From assembly GCA_023415605.1 (NCBI GenBank), contig JAEZKB010000355.1, forward strand, positions 1 through 8,894: 8,894 bases of DNA, written 5' to 3'. The notes under the pieces are model-generated. The model did not search any database and had not been told where the DNA came from. It was given only the letters and a program-made list of their open reading frames with translations. Below are positions 1-5,706 of the stretch, one piece after another (within the stretch, counting starts at the first letter, position 1; each line of letters opens with the position of its first letter). The translations under genes and the position numbers were made by a program. The stretch comes from Pseudomonadota bacterium (GTDB taxonomy: Bacteria > Pseudomonadota > Alphaproteobacteria > Rhizobiales > Devosiaceae).

Positions 1-434
1 GGCACTATGTCGACGAGACGGTGATCACCTTCGAGACGGAGGCGCCGAGCGAGGCGGCCATGGCCGAGCGCTTCGGCAAGATGGTCGACCTCGGGCATCC
101 GATCCTGGTGGCCGAACGCGACGGCAAGGTGCTGGGCTATGCCTACGCGTCGTTCTACCGGCCGCGCTTTGCCTACCGGTTCACCTGCGAGAACTCGATC
201 TACCTCGATAAGGACGAGCTGGGGCAGGGGCTGGGTGGCCGTATGCTCATCGCCTTGCTCGATGCCTGCCGCGAGCATGGCTTCAAGCAGATGATCGCGG
301 TGATCACCGCCGAACGCGCCAATTCGATCCGCGTCCACGAAAAGATGGGCTTCCGCAAGGTCGCCCATTACGAAGCGGTCGGCTACAAGTTCGACCGCTG
401 GCTCGACATCGTTCATATGCAGAAGGCGATTTGA
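1..434 (+). CDS. GNAT N-acetyltransferase, phosphinothricin acetyltransferase-like (5' partial)
   Basis: Acetyl-CoA-dependent N-acetyltransferase of the GNAT fold, most like the phosphinothricin/methionine sulfoximine acetyltransferase (Pat/Bar, MnaT) branch; such enzymes acetylate small amino-acid-like amines in the cytoplasm. The frame is open to the left edge: codons before the GTG at 21 read HYVDET, matching the N-terminal part of this branch, so the GTG is internal and the true start is upstream of the window. Visible features are a strand ending in GKVLGYAYAS, the acetyl-CoA pyrophosphate loop LGQGLGGRML, the late GNAT segment SIRVHEKMGF, and the branch-typical tail VGYKFDRWLDIVHMQ. Its TGA stop overlaps the TTG start of the next gene by four bases (TTGA), suggesting coupled translation. 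The substrate cannot be read from sequence; many homologues act on methionine sulfoximine or have unknown targets. Confidence 0.85.
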   Translation, partial: HYVDETVITFETEAPSEAAMAERFGKMVDLGHPILVAERDGKVLGYAYASFYRPRFAYRFTCENSIYLDKDELGQGLGGRMLIALLDACREHGFKQMIAVITAERANSIRVHEKMGFRKVAHYEAVGYKFDRWLDIVHMQKAI

Positions 435-1234
435 TCATTTCTGTGCTCACCGCAGGCCTCGCGACCCAGTACAGCACCAGCGAGAAGCTCGCGGCACGAG
501 CGCGTCTGCACCGCGAGTTCACGGTGGCGGAGGGCGGTTGGTTCGAGTGGGTGGCGGCACGGCTCGATCTCGCCGACGGCGCCAAGGTGCTGGATATTGG
601 CTGCGGGCCGGGGTGGTTCTGGGCGACAGTCGGCGGGATGCTGCCCGAGAGGATCGAGCTGACGCTGGCTGATCTCTCCGGCGGCATGGTCAAGGAAGCT
701 ACCGAACGGTGCGGCAGCCTCCGCAGCTGGCAGGTGCATGGCGTAGAGGCAGATGCGTCCAAGTTACCCTTTGCCGATGGCAGCTTTAATACGGTCATCG
801 CCATGCATATGCTTTATCACGTGCCCGACCCGGGGGTCGCCATCGCTGAAATTCATAGAGTGCTTAAGCCCGGCGGACAGGCTCTCATCACCACAAATGG
901 GGCAGGCAATACGCGTGAACTCTACGCGCTGACCACTACCCTGGGGGGTAATGGCGAAGAGCCTGTGAGCACTGTATTCGGCTATGAGCAGGCATATCGA
1001 CTTCTGCGCAGCAGGTTCGGCAGCGCGGAGCAGCACGAGCACCCGGCTAGCCTGCGCATCACTGATCCGGAGGTGGTGTTCATGGCGCTGACGTCCTACC
1101 CGCCGGGTGAGGGCGCCAGCCGAAAGCAGCTGCAGGCGTTCCGCGCCGCTATCGACGCCGCCTTTGCCGCGGGTAACGGTGTGCTTCAGACCCAAAAGCA
1201 GATGGCGGTGTTCACCGCTCGAAAGCCGGCCTAG
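431..1234 (+). CDS. class I SAM-dependent methyltransferase (type 11)
   Basis: Cytoplasmic methyltransferase with a Rossmann-like fold. Motif I is VLDIGCGPG (residues 53-61). The acidic residue ending strand 2 is D81 in LTLADLS. The D-x-x-x-LPF segment is at about 108-114, followed by the strand-4 region FNTVIAMHMLYHV, and post-I motif VLKPGGQALI comes near residue 145. At 267 residues it has the usual domain plus a C-terminal substrate cap. I chose the TTG at 431 because AGAAGG lies 4 bases upstream and it overlaps the preceding stop; GTG at 443 is the alternative and removes only four residues. Its substrate (small molecule or otherwise) is unknown. The middle (about 740-1000) looks more AT-rich than its neighbours and uses codons such as AGA (857-859), possibly marking a different origin. 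The TAG stop overlaps the stop of the convergent DGPF gene. Confidence 0.85.
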   Translation: MIISVLTAGLATQYSTSEKLAARARLHREFTVAEGGWFEWVAARLDLADGAKVLDIGCGPGWFWATVGGMLPERIELTLADLSGGMVKEATERCGSLRSWQVHGVEADASKLPFADGSFNTVIAMHMLYHVPDPGVAIAEIHRVLKPGGQALITTNGAGNTRELYALTTTLGGNGEEPVSTVFGYEQAYRLLRSRFGSAEQHEHPASLRITDPEVVFMALTSYPPGEGASRKQLQAFRAAIDAAFAAGNGVLQTQKQMAVFTARKPA

Positions 1235-1623
1235 ACCTGCTGCGCTTCGGGGCGGCCTTGGCCGGTAAGGCTGTGGGTTTGTTCGAGGGTGGGGCGGATT
1301 TCTATGCAGCCGTACTTTAGGATCGGGTCGGTAGCGACGATGCGGCGGGCTTCGTCCATGTCGGCAGCCTCGATGATGTAGAAGCCACCCAGGTGCTCCT
1401 TTGTTTCGGCGAAGGGGCCGTCGGTGGCCGAGACGGTGTTGCCGTCGGTGCGCATGGTGACGGCTGAGCGCGGCTCGAGCAGCGGCTGGGCAAGGATGAG
1501 GCGACCGTCGCGGCGCAGCTGCCAATCGGACTCGATGGTGTCGTCGGTAAGTTTTTGGCCTTCTTCGGGCGTGAGCGCGGCCATCTTGGCTTCGTCGATA
1601 TAGACCAGACAGGCAAACTTCAT
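1231..1623 (-). CDS. YCII/DGPF-domain protein
   Basis: A 130-residue protein of the YCII-related superfamily (PF03795, COG3795). It has the signature DGPF at residues 68-71 within TDGPFAETKEHLGGFYIIEA, followed by the helix DMDEARRIVA; the N-terminus MKFACLVYIDEAKM is family-typical. The fold is a ferredoxin-like dimeric alpha/beta barrel. Function is not established for most members; some paralogues are fused to or sit beside ECF sigma factors, but no sigma factor is present here. The ATG at 1623 is preferred over upstream in-frame starts because AAGGAG lies about 8 bases before it and the protein then starts exactly where the family does. It follows the HODM-like gene by 58 bases on the same strand, so the two are probably co-transcribed. 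Confidence 0.88.
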   Translation of the reverse strand: MKFACLVYIDEAKMAALTPEEGQKLTDDTIESDWQLRRDGRLILAQPLLEPRSAVTMRTDGNTVSATDGPFAETKEHLGGFYIIEAADMDEARRIVATDPILKYGCIEIRPTLEQTHSLTGQGRPEAQQV

Positions 1624-1681
1624 GGTGGTTCTCCTTGCTGCATCTGGTCGATGGCGGGTGGCCGGTTTCGACAGGGGCTGT

Positions 1682-2563
1682 TCAGGTTCTTTGCGCAATC
1701 TCATCGAGGCGGGCAATGACCCGGTCGCGTTCTAGGGTCATGCCCTTGTAGTCGAGCTGGGACGGATCGAGGCCGCGGAGCTGGTCGATCAAAGCGGCCG
1801 CGATGCGAGGGGCGTCCGGCTGCCGTTCGATCTGCGCGATGGAATCGACAAAGATGCGGACGGTGAACAGCACGGCGCCGGTCTGCGGGAGCTTGCGCAG
1901 GGTCTGGCGTTCGACGCGCAGGAAGACGTTCTCGGGGCGCCCGCCAGTGCCGAAGCGACGTTCGCCCGGACCCGGACTGTCGGGATGGAAGAGGCGGTCG
2001 TCGCCATAGAGCGACCAGTTCCAGCGCAGCATCGGAGTCTCGGGCCGAGCGTTGTCGAACATGCGGGTGATGAGCTGGTCGTTGCGGGTGCCGGCGTTGA
2101 AGCCGGGGACCCGCGCATGCACGTCGCCGAGGACGCGGCCGATCTTTTCGCGCAACGACCAAGAGGACGGAAAGCTCAGCGACCCCGCGACGAGGCGCCA
2201 TCCGGCCGCATCCTTGCGAAGGAGCAGCAGGTCTTCCTGGACCAGGCGGGCGGCGGTCAGCAGCGGGTCGGGCGTAGCGAGCGGAAGGCGGCGGCCAGCG
2301 ACTTCGATGGTGTCGCTATTGCGCCGGTAGCGGTTGGGATGACGGGCGAGGAGGTGCTCGACGATCAGGGCCAGCACTTCGGCCTGGGCAGCTTCGGTGG
2401 CGGGCTCGGCGGCGAAGACCTCGTCACGACAGGTAGCGAGGAGACGTTCTTTTTCGCCAAGATAGGTCGCGAGCTGGTCATCGACTACGAGCCAGTCGGC
2501 CTCATCGAGCGGCTTGACGCCGATCTGAAAGAGCTTTGCCGAGCCATCGAACGCGGAAGACAT
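1682..2563 (-). CDS. DUF3445 protein, heme-dependent oxidative N-demethylase (HODM) alpha-subunit-like
   Basis: This 293-residue protein matches the DUF3445/HODM_asu-like family (PF11927), recognised from conserved blocks. They are QEDLLLL (109-115), GSLSFPSSWSLREKIGR (127-143) followed by D-V-H-A-R-V-P-G-F (H149 in the IHxPVPG-like position), RWNWSLYGDDRLFH near 178-192, and FLRVERQTLRKLP followed by GAVLFTVRIFV. The characterised member is the heme-binding, PAS-like alpha subunit of the Pseudomonas enzyme that oxidises dimethylamine to methylamine and formaldehyde. That enzyme also needs flavin, iron-sulfur and folate-binding subunits, none of which is visible here, so N-demethylase activity is only an inference. 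There is no signal peptide, so it is probably cytoplasmic. The ATG at 2563 lacks a clear Shine-Dalgarno and is directly preceded by a hairpin. It is likely the first gene of an operon with the DGPF gene. Confidence 0.85.
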   Translation of the reverse strand: MSSAFDGSAKLFQIGVKPLDEADWLVVDDQLATYLGEKERLLATCRDEVFAAEPATEAAQAEVLALIVEHLLARHPNRYRRNSDTIEVAGRRLPLATPDPLLTAARLVQEDLLLLRKDAAGWRLVAGSLSFPSSWSLREKIGRVLGDVHARVPGFNAGTRNDQLITRMFDNARPETPMLRWNWSLYGDDRLFHPDSPGPGERRFGTGGRPENVFLRVERQTLRKLPQTGAVLFTVRIFVDSIAQIERQPDAPRIAAALIDQLRGLDPSQLDYKGMTLERDRVIARLDEIAQRT

Positions 2564-2580
2564 GCGGCTTGCTTAGCCGC
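2564..2580 (-). promoter_or_regulatory. hairpin abutting the HODM-like start codon
   Basis: On the minus strand GCGGCT, a 5-base loop AAGCA, then AGCCGC and immediately the ATG. The stem is a perfect 6 bp, all but one pair being GC. It occupies the place where the Shine-Dalgarno should be, so it may restrict ribosome access. Pairing is seen directly; the regulatory role is inferred. Confidence 0.4.
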
Positions 2581-2600
2581 TTCTCGATAGAGGATCCATC

Positions 2601-2617
2601 TGCATGGCGGCTATGCA
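2601..2617. promoter_or_regulatory. 17-base near-perfect palindrome, candidate operator
   Basis: TGCATGGCGGCTATGCA is symmetric about base 2609 with seven of eight pairs complementary (half-site TGCATRGC; only the 2606/2612 pair mismatches). It lies 37 bases upstream of the HODM-like ATG, a plausible position for a dimeric repressor. The cognate regulator is not in the window. Confidence 0.4.
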
Positions 2618-2736
2618 CGGCTGTCAGTTCCCACATACTAAAGTTTTCGCTTAACTAACCCTTGCGCCCGGATGAGAATGGGTTTATGTCCCCGCTCCCT
2701 TCCGGACGTGGACTGCTGACACGTTCCGGTAGCAGC

Positions 2737-2754
2737 ATGTGGTTTGCTCCACAT
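2737..2754. repeat. inverted repeat ATGTGG-N6-CCACAT
   Basis: Perfect 6-bp arms with a 6-base spacer (TTTGCT) in the divergent intergenic region. It could be an operator or an RNA hairpin. The left arm is also the first two codons of a 22-codon open frame (2737-2805) that has no Shine-Dalgarno. Confidence 0.3.
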
Positions 2755-2852
2755 ATGGGCGGGATGCCGACGTGCATCTTTGCCGGCAAATTGCGACCAA
2801 CGTGAATTCAATTGTGCCCGTGTCGATTCCGGACGCGGTCGAACGTCGTGTT

Positions 2853-2888
2853 GGCAGAACGAGGGCGCGTCTGCCCTCAGCGAGGGAG
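2853..2888 (+). promoter_or_regulatory. possible translational attenuator in the MFS leader
   Basis: Three segments compete for one partner. GAGGGC (2861-2866) pairs perfectly with GCCCTC (2873-2878). The same GCCCTC segment also pairs with GAGGG (2882-2886), which is the core of the Shine-Dalgarno for the ATG at 2896. A further arm, GGCAGA (2853-2858), pairs with TCTGCC (2870-2875). So the ribosome binding site can be free or sequestered depending on which helix forms. The complementarity is seen; regulation is hypothesis, as short GC stems also arise by chance. Confidence 0.3.
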
Positions 2889-2895
2889 TTTGTTG

Positions 2896-4377
2896 ATGTC
2901 CGCCGAAACCATGACGCCTGAACTGGCGCCCGCCGCCGCCCCGCTGGACCAGTCCACCGCCGCGCGCAACCGGCTGGTCATAGCGCTGCTGTTGACCTCG
3001 ACCTTCGTGGTCTTCCTCAACGAGACGATCATGAGCGTGGCGATCCCGCACCTCATGAACGATCTCGGCGTGGCGGCAAGCGCCGCGCAGTGGCTAACCA
3101 CCGCGTTCCTGCTGACGATGGCGGTGGTGATCCCGATCACCGGCTTTCTGCTGCAGCGGATGAATACGCGGCCGATCTATATCCTGGCCATGTCGATCTT
3201 TTCGGTGGGCACGGCAATCTGCGCGGTCTCGCCCGGCCTTGAACTGCTGGTGTTCGGCCGCGTTATCCAGGCCACCGGCACGGCGATCATGATGCCGCTG
3301 CTGATGACCACGGTCATGCAGCTCGTGCCACCCGAGGGCCGCGGCAAGACGATGGGAAATATCTCGATCGTCATGTCGGTGGCGCCGGCCATCGGCCCGA
3401 CCATCGCGGGCCTTATTCTCAGCTATCTCGACTGGCGCTGGATGTTCATCCTGGTGCTGCCGATTGCGCTGGGCGCGCTGGCGCTGGGTGCCAGGCTGAT
3501 GCAGAACGTCTCGACACCGCGCTACGCGCCGCTCGATGTGATTTCGGTCATCCTCTCGGCGCTGGCGTTCGGCGGCATCGTCTATGGCCTCTCGGCATTG
3601 GGCGAGGGCGCCGGGCATGAGCAGGCCATTCCGGCCTGGGCGCCGCTGGCGATTGGTGTCGTCACCATGGCGATCTTTGTCTGGCGGCAGCTGACGCTGC
3701 AGAAGCACGACCGGGCGCTGCTCGATCTGCGGACCTTCGGCTACGCCAACTACACCTTCTCGGTCGTGACGATGGCGATCGCCATGATGGCGCTCTTCGG
3801 CATGATCATCCTGCTGCCGATCTATCTGCAAAGCGTGCTGGGCATCGATACGCTGCAGACCGGCCTGCTGCTGTTGCCTGGTAGCCTGATGATGGGCCTG
3901 CTTGGCCCGATTATCGGCCGGCTTTACGATAAGGTGGGCACGCGACCGCTGCTGGTGCCGGGTACGGTGCTGGTGAGCCTCGTGCTCTGGGGCCTGACGC
4001 TGGTGAGCACCGATACGTCGGTGTGGCTGATCCTTGCCGGGCATATCGTGATGTCGCTCGGCCTGGCGCTGGCCTTCACGCCGCTCTTTACCGCCAGCCT
4101 CTCGTCGCTGCCGATGCCGCTCTACTCGCATGGTTCGGCGATTCTCGGGTCGGTACAGCAGGTGGCGGGTGCGGCCGGCGTGGCGCTGTTCGTCGCCATC
4201 ATGACGCTCACGAGCGCGGCGCTGGTGGCGGGCGGGACCGAACAAGTCGAGGCGCTGACGGCGGGTATCCGCTCGGGCTTCCTGTGCGGGGCGATCATCT
4301 CGCTCTTTGCTATCGTCGCGGGCTTCTTCGTCAAGAAGCCACCGGCGAACCCCGACATGCCGATGGCTCACCATTGA
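2896..4377 (+). CDS. MFS drug efflux transporter, DHA2 (EmrB/QacA-like) family
   Basis: A 493-residue inner-membrane proton antiporter of the 14-helix DHA2 family, which exports drugs and other toxic organic compounds. After a hydrophilic N-terminus of about 25 residues come repeated hydrophobic spans. Landmarks are LNETIMSVAIPHL (41-53, the helix-1 motif, with E43), the loop after helix 2 (QRMNTRP, 87-93, a weak version of motif A), GRVIQATGTAIMMP (121-134, motif B with its Arg), and antiporter motif C APAIGPTIAG (163-172) followed by DWRWMF. The ATG at 2896 is preferred because GAGGGAG lies 7 bases upstream; the in-frame extension to 2812 is hydrophilic and unlike the family. It is transcribed divergently from the HODM-like gene and is closed by a strong terminator. 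No outer-membrane or membrane-fusion partner is adjacent, so it probably works alone. The substrate cannot be predicted. Confidence 0.93.
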   Translation: MSAETMTPELAPAAAPLDQSTAARNRLVIALLLTSTFVVFLNETIMSVAIPHLMNDLGVAASAAQWLTTAFLLTMAVVIPITGFLLQRMNTRPIYILAMSIFSVGTAICAVSPGLELLVFGRVIQATGTAIMMPLLMTTVMQLVPPEGRGKTMGNISIVMSVAPAIGPTIAGLILSYLDWRWMFILVLPIALGALALGARLMQNVSTPRYAPLDVISVILSALAFGGIVYGLSALGEGAGHEQAIPAWAPLAIGVVTMAIFVWRQLTLQKHDRALLDLRTFGYANYTFSVVTMAIAMMALFGMIILLPIYLQSVLGIDTLQTGLLLLPGSLMMGLLGPIIGRLYDKVGTRPLLVPGTVLVSLVLWGLTLVSTDTSVWLILAGHIVMSLGLALAFTPLFTASLSSLPMPLYSHGSAILGSVQQVAGAAGVALFVAIMTLTSAALVAGGTEQVEALTAGIRSGFLCGAIISLFAIVAGFFVKKPPANPDMPMAHH

Positions 4378-4382
4378 AAGCA

Positions 4383-4410
4383 AAAAGGCCCGGAGTGTTC
4401 CGGGCCTTTT
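4383..4410. terminator. bidirectional intrinsic terminator between MFS and ppa
   Basis: GGCCCGGA and TCCGGGCC form a perfect 8-bp GC-rich stem around the loop GTGT. It is flanked by AAAA on the left and TTTT (then CTTTT) on the right, giving 12 continuous complementary pairs. A U-tract follows the stem on both strands, so it can end both convergent transcripts. It sits 5 bases after the MFS stop and 22 bases past the ppa stop. Confidence 0.95.
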
Positions 4411-4432
4411 CTTTTCGGTCCTGGGCGAAGGT

Positions 4433-4969
4433 TCAGGCCTTCTGCTGCTTGGCCAGTTCGATCGATTCGAGAATGACGCGGCGGGCGTCGGCGAGATCGC
4501 CGATGCGGTCGATCTTGGCCCACTTGCCGGGCTCGAGGTCCTTGTAGTGGGTGAAGAAGTGCTTCACGCGCTCGAGCTGGATCTCCTGCATGTCGGAGAT
4601 GTCCTTGATGCCGTCATACATCTTGGTGAGCTTTGAGACCGGCACGGCGAGGATTTTCTCGTCCTTGCCGCCATCGTCTTCCATGAACAGCACGCCGAAG
4701 GGGCGGCAGCGCACCACGGCGCCAGGCACCAGCGGCCGGGAGTTCATCACCACGACGTCGAGCGGGTCGCCGTCGCCGCAGAGCGTGTGCGGCACAAAGC
4801 CGTAATTTCCCGGATAGCGCATCGGCGTATAGAGGAAGCGATCCACGAACAATGCGCCGGAGGCCTTGTCGATCTCGTATTTGATCGGCTCGCCGCCCAG
4901 CGGAACCTCGATGATCACGTTGAGGTCGTCGGGCGGATTCTTGCCGATTGGGATGGCATCGATATTCAT
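4433..4969 (-). CDS. ppa: inorganic pyrophosphatase (family I, soluble)
   Basis: Cytoplasmic Mg2+-dependent enzyme that hydrolyses pyrophosphate to two phosphates, pulling forward DNA, RNA and amino-acyl-tRNA synthesis. At 178 residues it is close to the E. coli enzyme (about 176). The family signature GDGDPLDV is intact, and the active-site set can be read with an offset of one from E. coli: E21, K30, E32, R44, Y52, Y56, D66, D68, D71, D98, D103 and K105. The ATG at 4969 gives the family-typical N-terminus MNIDAIPIGKNPPDDLNVII; the frame continues upstream but that sequence is unrelated. Shine-Dalgarno is weak (GCAGG, within the palindrome GCAGGCCTGC at 4971-4980). It is monocistronic, facing the MFS gene across the terminator and divergent from the exported protein gene. 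Confidence 0.98.
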   Translation of the reverse strand: MNIDAIPIGKNPPDDLNVIIEVPLGGEPIKYEIDKASGALFVDRFLYTPMRYPGNYGFVPHTLCGDGDPLDVVVMNSRPLVPGAVVRCRPFGVLFMEDDGGKDEKILAVPVSKLTKMYDGIKDISDMQEIQLERVKHFFTHYKDLEPGKWAKIDRIGDLADARRVILESIELAKQQKA

Positions 4970-5062
4970 AGCAGGCCTGCAAAGCTTGGAGGAGAGCCGG
5001 GTTCTCGCCCATCTGGCGCCATGAAGGCAAGGCATCAAAATCGATATCGGGCATGCGCCGCC

Positions 5063-5070
5063 GAGGAGGG
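5063..5070 (+). promoter_or_regulatory. ribosome binding site that decides a TTG start
   Basis: GAGGAGGG, a near-ideal Shine-Dalgarno, ends 7 bases before TTG at 5078. The only nearby in-frame ATG (5021) has no such site, so this supports the TTG. Confidence 0.75.
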
Positions 5071-5077
5071 CAGTCAT

Positions 5078-5662
5078 TTGAGTCAGCAGTTCCGGAGTTT
5101 CGGCGTATCCGTCGCAGTGGTCCTGGGAATGCTGGGCAGCGCACAGGCGCAGTTCAATCAGACCGAGGAAACGCCGCTCAACCTCGATTTTTGCACGGTG
5201 GTGCAGTCCGACGATTTCGGTTCGACCTGGGCCTGCCCCGGCCATAAGGGCATTCCGGTGATGATCGCCGAGCGGGACGAACACTTCATGGTGTCGTTCG
5301 GGCTGACCTCGACCACCGAGCCGGCCGCAAAGCAGACTTTACCGCCGGTCAACCATCTGGGCGGAAAGATCGAGTGGCGGATTTCCAATGCCAGTGGTGC
5401 CTATAAGCCGTTCGCTGCCATCGTGCCCTATCTCACCGAGGCGCCAAAGCCGGAGGCCGGTAAAGATCCAGTGCCGGAGGGGCGAATCCTGGTGGTGGTG
5501 AAAATCGAGCCGGGCAAGACCTGCCAGGTGGCGTGGATCGATGCGGTTGCCAATACGGATGCGGCAGAGCTGGCGCGAAAGACCGCAGACGAAAAGGCCG
5601 TGGACTTCGATTGTGCCAAGCCGCCCGAGATCGTGGGGACGTTCGAGGCGTGGAAGCCCTAG
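5078..5662 (+). CDS. exported protein of unknown function with four cysteines
   Basis: A 194-residue protein with a short Sec-type signal peptide: Arg6, a hydrophobic core from about residue 8 to 21, and an AQA|Q cleavage site after residue 24, so the mature protein is probably periplasmic. It has exactly four cysteines (39, 53, 149, 179), which could form two disulfides in the oxidising periplasm. C149 lies in GKTCQVAWIDAVANTDA and C179 in VDFDCAKPP; from memory this C-terminal pattern (CxV-x-x-xDA, then a late FxC) recurs in conserved hypothetical proteins of Hyphomicrobiales, but no function is known to me. I chose the TTG at 5078 because of the strong Shine-Dalgarno and because the signal peptide then begins at once; ATG at 5021 would add 19 polar residues ahead of it. 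It is divergent from ppa (108 bases) and 44 bases ahead of the next gene, with which it may be co-transcribed. Confidence 0.82.
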   Translation: MSQQFRSFGVSVAVVLGMLGSAQAQFNQTEETPLNLDFCTVVQSDDFGSTWACPGHKGIPVMIAERDEHFMVSFGLTSTTEPAAKQTLPPVNHLGGKIEWRISNASGAYKPFAAIVPYLTEAPKPEAGKDPVPEGRILVVVKIEPGKTCQVAWIDAVANTDAAELARKTADEKAVDFDCAKPPEIVGTFEAWKP

Positions 5663-5706
5663 GCGGCTGAGGCATCCAACCTCATGGGGCAGGCGTTGTA
5701 GCTGCC

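Larger units (their letters stand above)
2564..2895. other. divergent intergenic region between the HODM-like and MFS genes
   Basis: The only stretch over 300 bases without a recognised gene. It should hold the promoters of two divergent genes, but I see no convincing -35/-10 pair on either strand. A TAGTAT box on the minus strand (2640-2635) is the best -10 candidate and has no good -35. No regulator gene lies inside it. It contains several inverted repeats, listed separately, two short open frames (2672-2719 and 2737-2805) and three copies of TTCCGG (2700, 2724, 2827). Confidence 0.7.

Noticed and set aside
764..1525. 253-residue minus-strand frame spanning the methyltransferase and DGPF genes
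   Set aside because: It crosses two real genes with family motifs, and its translation is Arg/Pro/His-rich without any motif.
1624..1716. N-terminal extension of the DGPF protein
   Set aside because: It overlaps the end of the HODM-like gene, is unlike the family, and a good Shine-Dalgarno precedes the ATG at 1623.
1985..2590. 201-residue open frame antisense to the HODM-like gene
   Set aside because: No recognisable domain. The opposite strand carries well-conserved DUF3445 blocks across the whole length.
2812..2895. N-terminal extension of the MFS protein
   Set aside because: The extension is polar and unlike the family. GAGGGAG lies at the correct distance before ATG 2896.
3094..4383. 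429-residue open frame antisense to the MFS transporter
   Set aside because: It is the complement of a GC-rich coding frame. The translation is an Arg/His/Gln-rich, low-complexity sequence with no domain, while the plus-strand frame has clear MFS motifs and a ribosome binding site.
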